Shown piece by piece: positions 4,339 to 5,249 of a stretch of DNA of 5,249 nucleotides. Positions within the stretch are counted from its first letter, which is position 1; each line of letters begins with the position of its first letter. Made by a program: the position numbers and the translations under genes. The stretch is taken from the NCBI GenBank assembly GCA_014381035.1, contig JACMIS010000196.1, forward strand, positions 1 to 5,249, read 5' to 3'. A model generated the notes under the pieces. It was not told where the DNA came from. It worked only from the letters and a program-made list of their open reading frames with translations, and searched no databases. This stretch comes from Armatimonadota bacterium. Lineage in GTDB: Bacteria > Armatimonadota > Armatimonadia > Armatimonadales > Armatimonadaceae.

Positions 4339-5249
4339 ATGGCACTCCTACTCACCGAAGAGAATGTTACCGGTTTGATCACCATGCCCGAGGCGATTGC
4401 GGCGGTCGAGGATGCTTTCGCCGCACTGGCCGACGGGAGCGGGATGAACCACCCCCGCGAACGATTTTTTCTTCCGCACGGCGTTTTGCACCACATGGCG
4501 GCGGCACTTCCCGCGAAGGGTGTCATGGGCACCAAGACGTACACCACATACCGCTCCGGGACCCGTTTTTTCGTGCAACTCTTCTCCGCCGAAACCGGCG
4601 AACTGTTGGCGTATATCGAAGGCAATAAACTAGGGCAAATGCGAACCGGGGCGGCGACCGGCGTGGCGGCGAAATATATGAGCCGCGAGGACGCTCAATC
4701 CGCGACGATTTATGGGACGGGATGGCAAGCCGAGGCACAAGCCGAAGCCCTGATGTGTGTGCGCCCCAACCTGCGACGAATGCGTGTCTACAGTCGCGAC
4801 CGCTCGCACACCGACGAGTTTTGTCAGGAGATGACGCGCCGACTGAACATCCACTGCGCCCCGTATACCAGTGTGGAAGCGGCAGGGCGTGAAACCGAGA
4901 TCATTATCTGTGCCACCTCCGCCTCGGTACCGTTCTTCAACGGGGAGTGGCTTTCTCCCGGCGATTTTGTCGCCGCAGTCGGTGCCAACCAGTTATCGTC
5001 GCAGGAGCTGGATATCGAGACCATCGCCCGTGCCGACATCATCGCGGTGGACGATTGGACGCAGGCGAAGGCGGAAGCGGCGGAACTGATTTTCGCCCAT
5101 GAGCGACGGCGTCTCGCCTGGGAGCGGGTGGTGCCGCTCGCCGCCATCGTCGGTGGACGTGTCCCCGGTCGGGAAAATCCGGCTCAGGTGACTATTTTCA
5201 AATCGCTCGGGGTCGCCATTGAGGACGTTGCTGTCGCCGCTCTGGTATA
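4339..5249 (+). CDS. Ornithine cyclodeaminase/mu-crystallin family NAD(P)-dependent enzyme, C-terminus cut by right edge
   Basis: 303 residues are visible of a family usually about 310-330 long, so only the end is missing. Members act on amino acids or cyclic imines with NAD(P): ornithine cyclodeaminase, alanine dehydrogenase, ketimine reductase. Visible marks are GTKTY with Lys66, RTGAATG from Arg102, the Rossmann loop GTGWQAEAQAEA from Gly126, then VYSRD ending the second strand (Asp154), and AVGANQLSSQELD (213-225). Ornithine cyclodeaminase has Asp at the position of Asn217 (Asp228 in the Pseudomonas putida enzyme, from memory), so true ornithine cyclisation is unlikely and the substrate is open. 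ATG 4339 is the natural start because the family motif follows at once (MALLLTEENV). It has no ribosome binding site but a TATAAT 12 bases upstream, suggesting near-leaderless expression. It is a separate transcription unit from the preceding gene. Confidence 0.92.
   Translation, partial: MALLLTEENVTGLITMPEAIAAVEDAFAALADGSGMNHPRERFFLPHGVLHHMAAALPAKGVMGTKTYTTYRSGTRFFVQLFSAETGELLAYIEGNKLGQMRTGAATGVAAKYMSREDAQSATIYGTGWQAEAQAEALMCVRPNLRRMRVYSRDRSHTDEFCQEMTRRLNIHCAPYTSVEAAGRETEIIICATSASVPFFNGEWLSPGDFVAAVGANQLSSQELDIETIARADIIAVDDWTQAKAEAAELIFAHERRRLAWERVVPLAAIVGGRVPGRENPAQVTIFKSLGVAIEDVAVAALV

Overview
The window comes from a bacterial chromosome of moderate GC content (roughly mid-50s percent by eye). 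It holds five well-supported protein genes, a possible sixth at the left edge, and several compact control elements. No rRNA, tRNA, CRISPR array, transposase or phage gene is visible. The gene types (a Tat-type lipoprotein binding protein, a CbiX-type chelatase, an ornithine cyclodeaminase/mu-crystallin family enzyme, and a membrane-anchored protein of D-x-x-G-x-x-R repeats) fit a free-living environmental bacterium. My taxonomic guess is something near Armatimonadota, but this is an impression from gene style and not a demonstrated placement.

Layout: (1) At 1-55 a possible divergent gene runs off the left edge on the minus strand. (2) At about 72-1084 there are two plus-strand genes of unknown function 20 bp apart: a zinc-ribbon plus single-membrane-span protein and a small acidic soluble protein. 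A good sigma70-like promoter lies in front of them, overlapping the only in-frame ATG of the first gene, and an intrinsic terminator lies behind (1111-1152). (3) A CbiX-family chelatase starts only a few bases past that terminator (start preferred at 1170). (4) It converges with a long minus-strand gene (1666-3357) for a family 5 peptide/nickel-type ABC solute-binding lipoprotein. The two stop codons sit in the arms of a perfect 18-bp palindrome that is also built of heptamer repeats. (5) A 415-bp intergenic region (3358-3772) separates the divergent binding-protein gene from a plus-strand gene for a membrane-anchored repeat protein. It contains nested inverted repeats, two plus-strand promoter-like signals and a minus-strand promoter. 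(6) A strong terminator (4282-4321) ends the repeat-protein gene. A promoter for the next gene, an ornithine cyclodeaminase/mu-crystallin family enzyme cut by the right edge, is threaded through that terminator.

Functionally the genes look like separate short transcription units and not one pathway. The binding protein has no permease or ATPase beside it, the chelatase has no other tetrapyrrole gene beside it, and the amino-acid enzyme has no visible partner. The most unusual items are the uncharacterised two-gene unit on the left, the CbiX protein lacking the expected second metal-binding histidine, the palindrome shared by two convergent gene ends, the five-fold repeat protein, and the compaction of terminators into the next gene's promoter. 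I do not see a clear multi-gene novel system.
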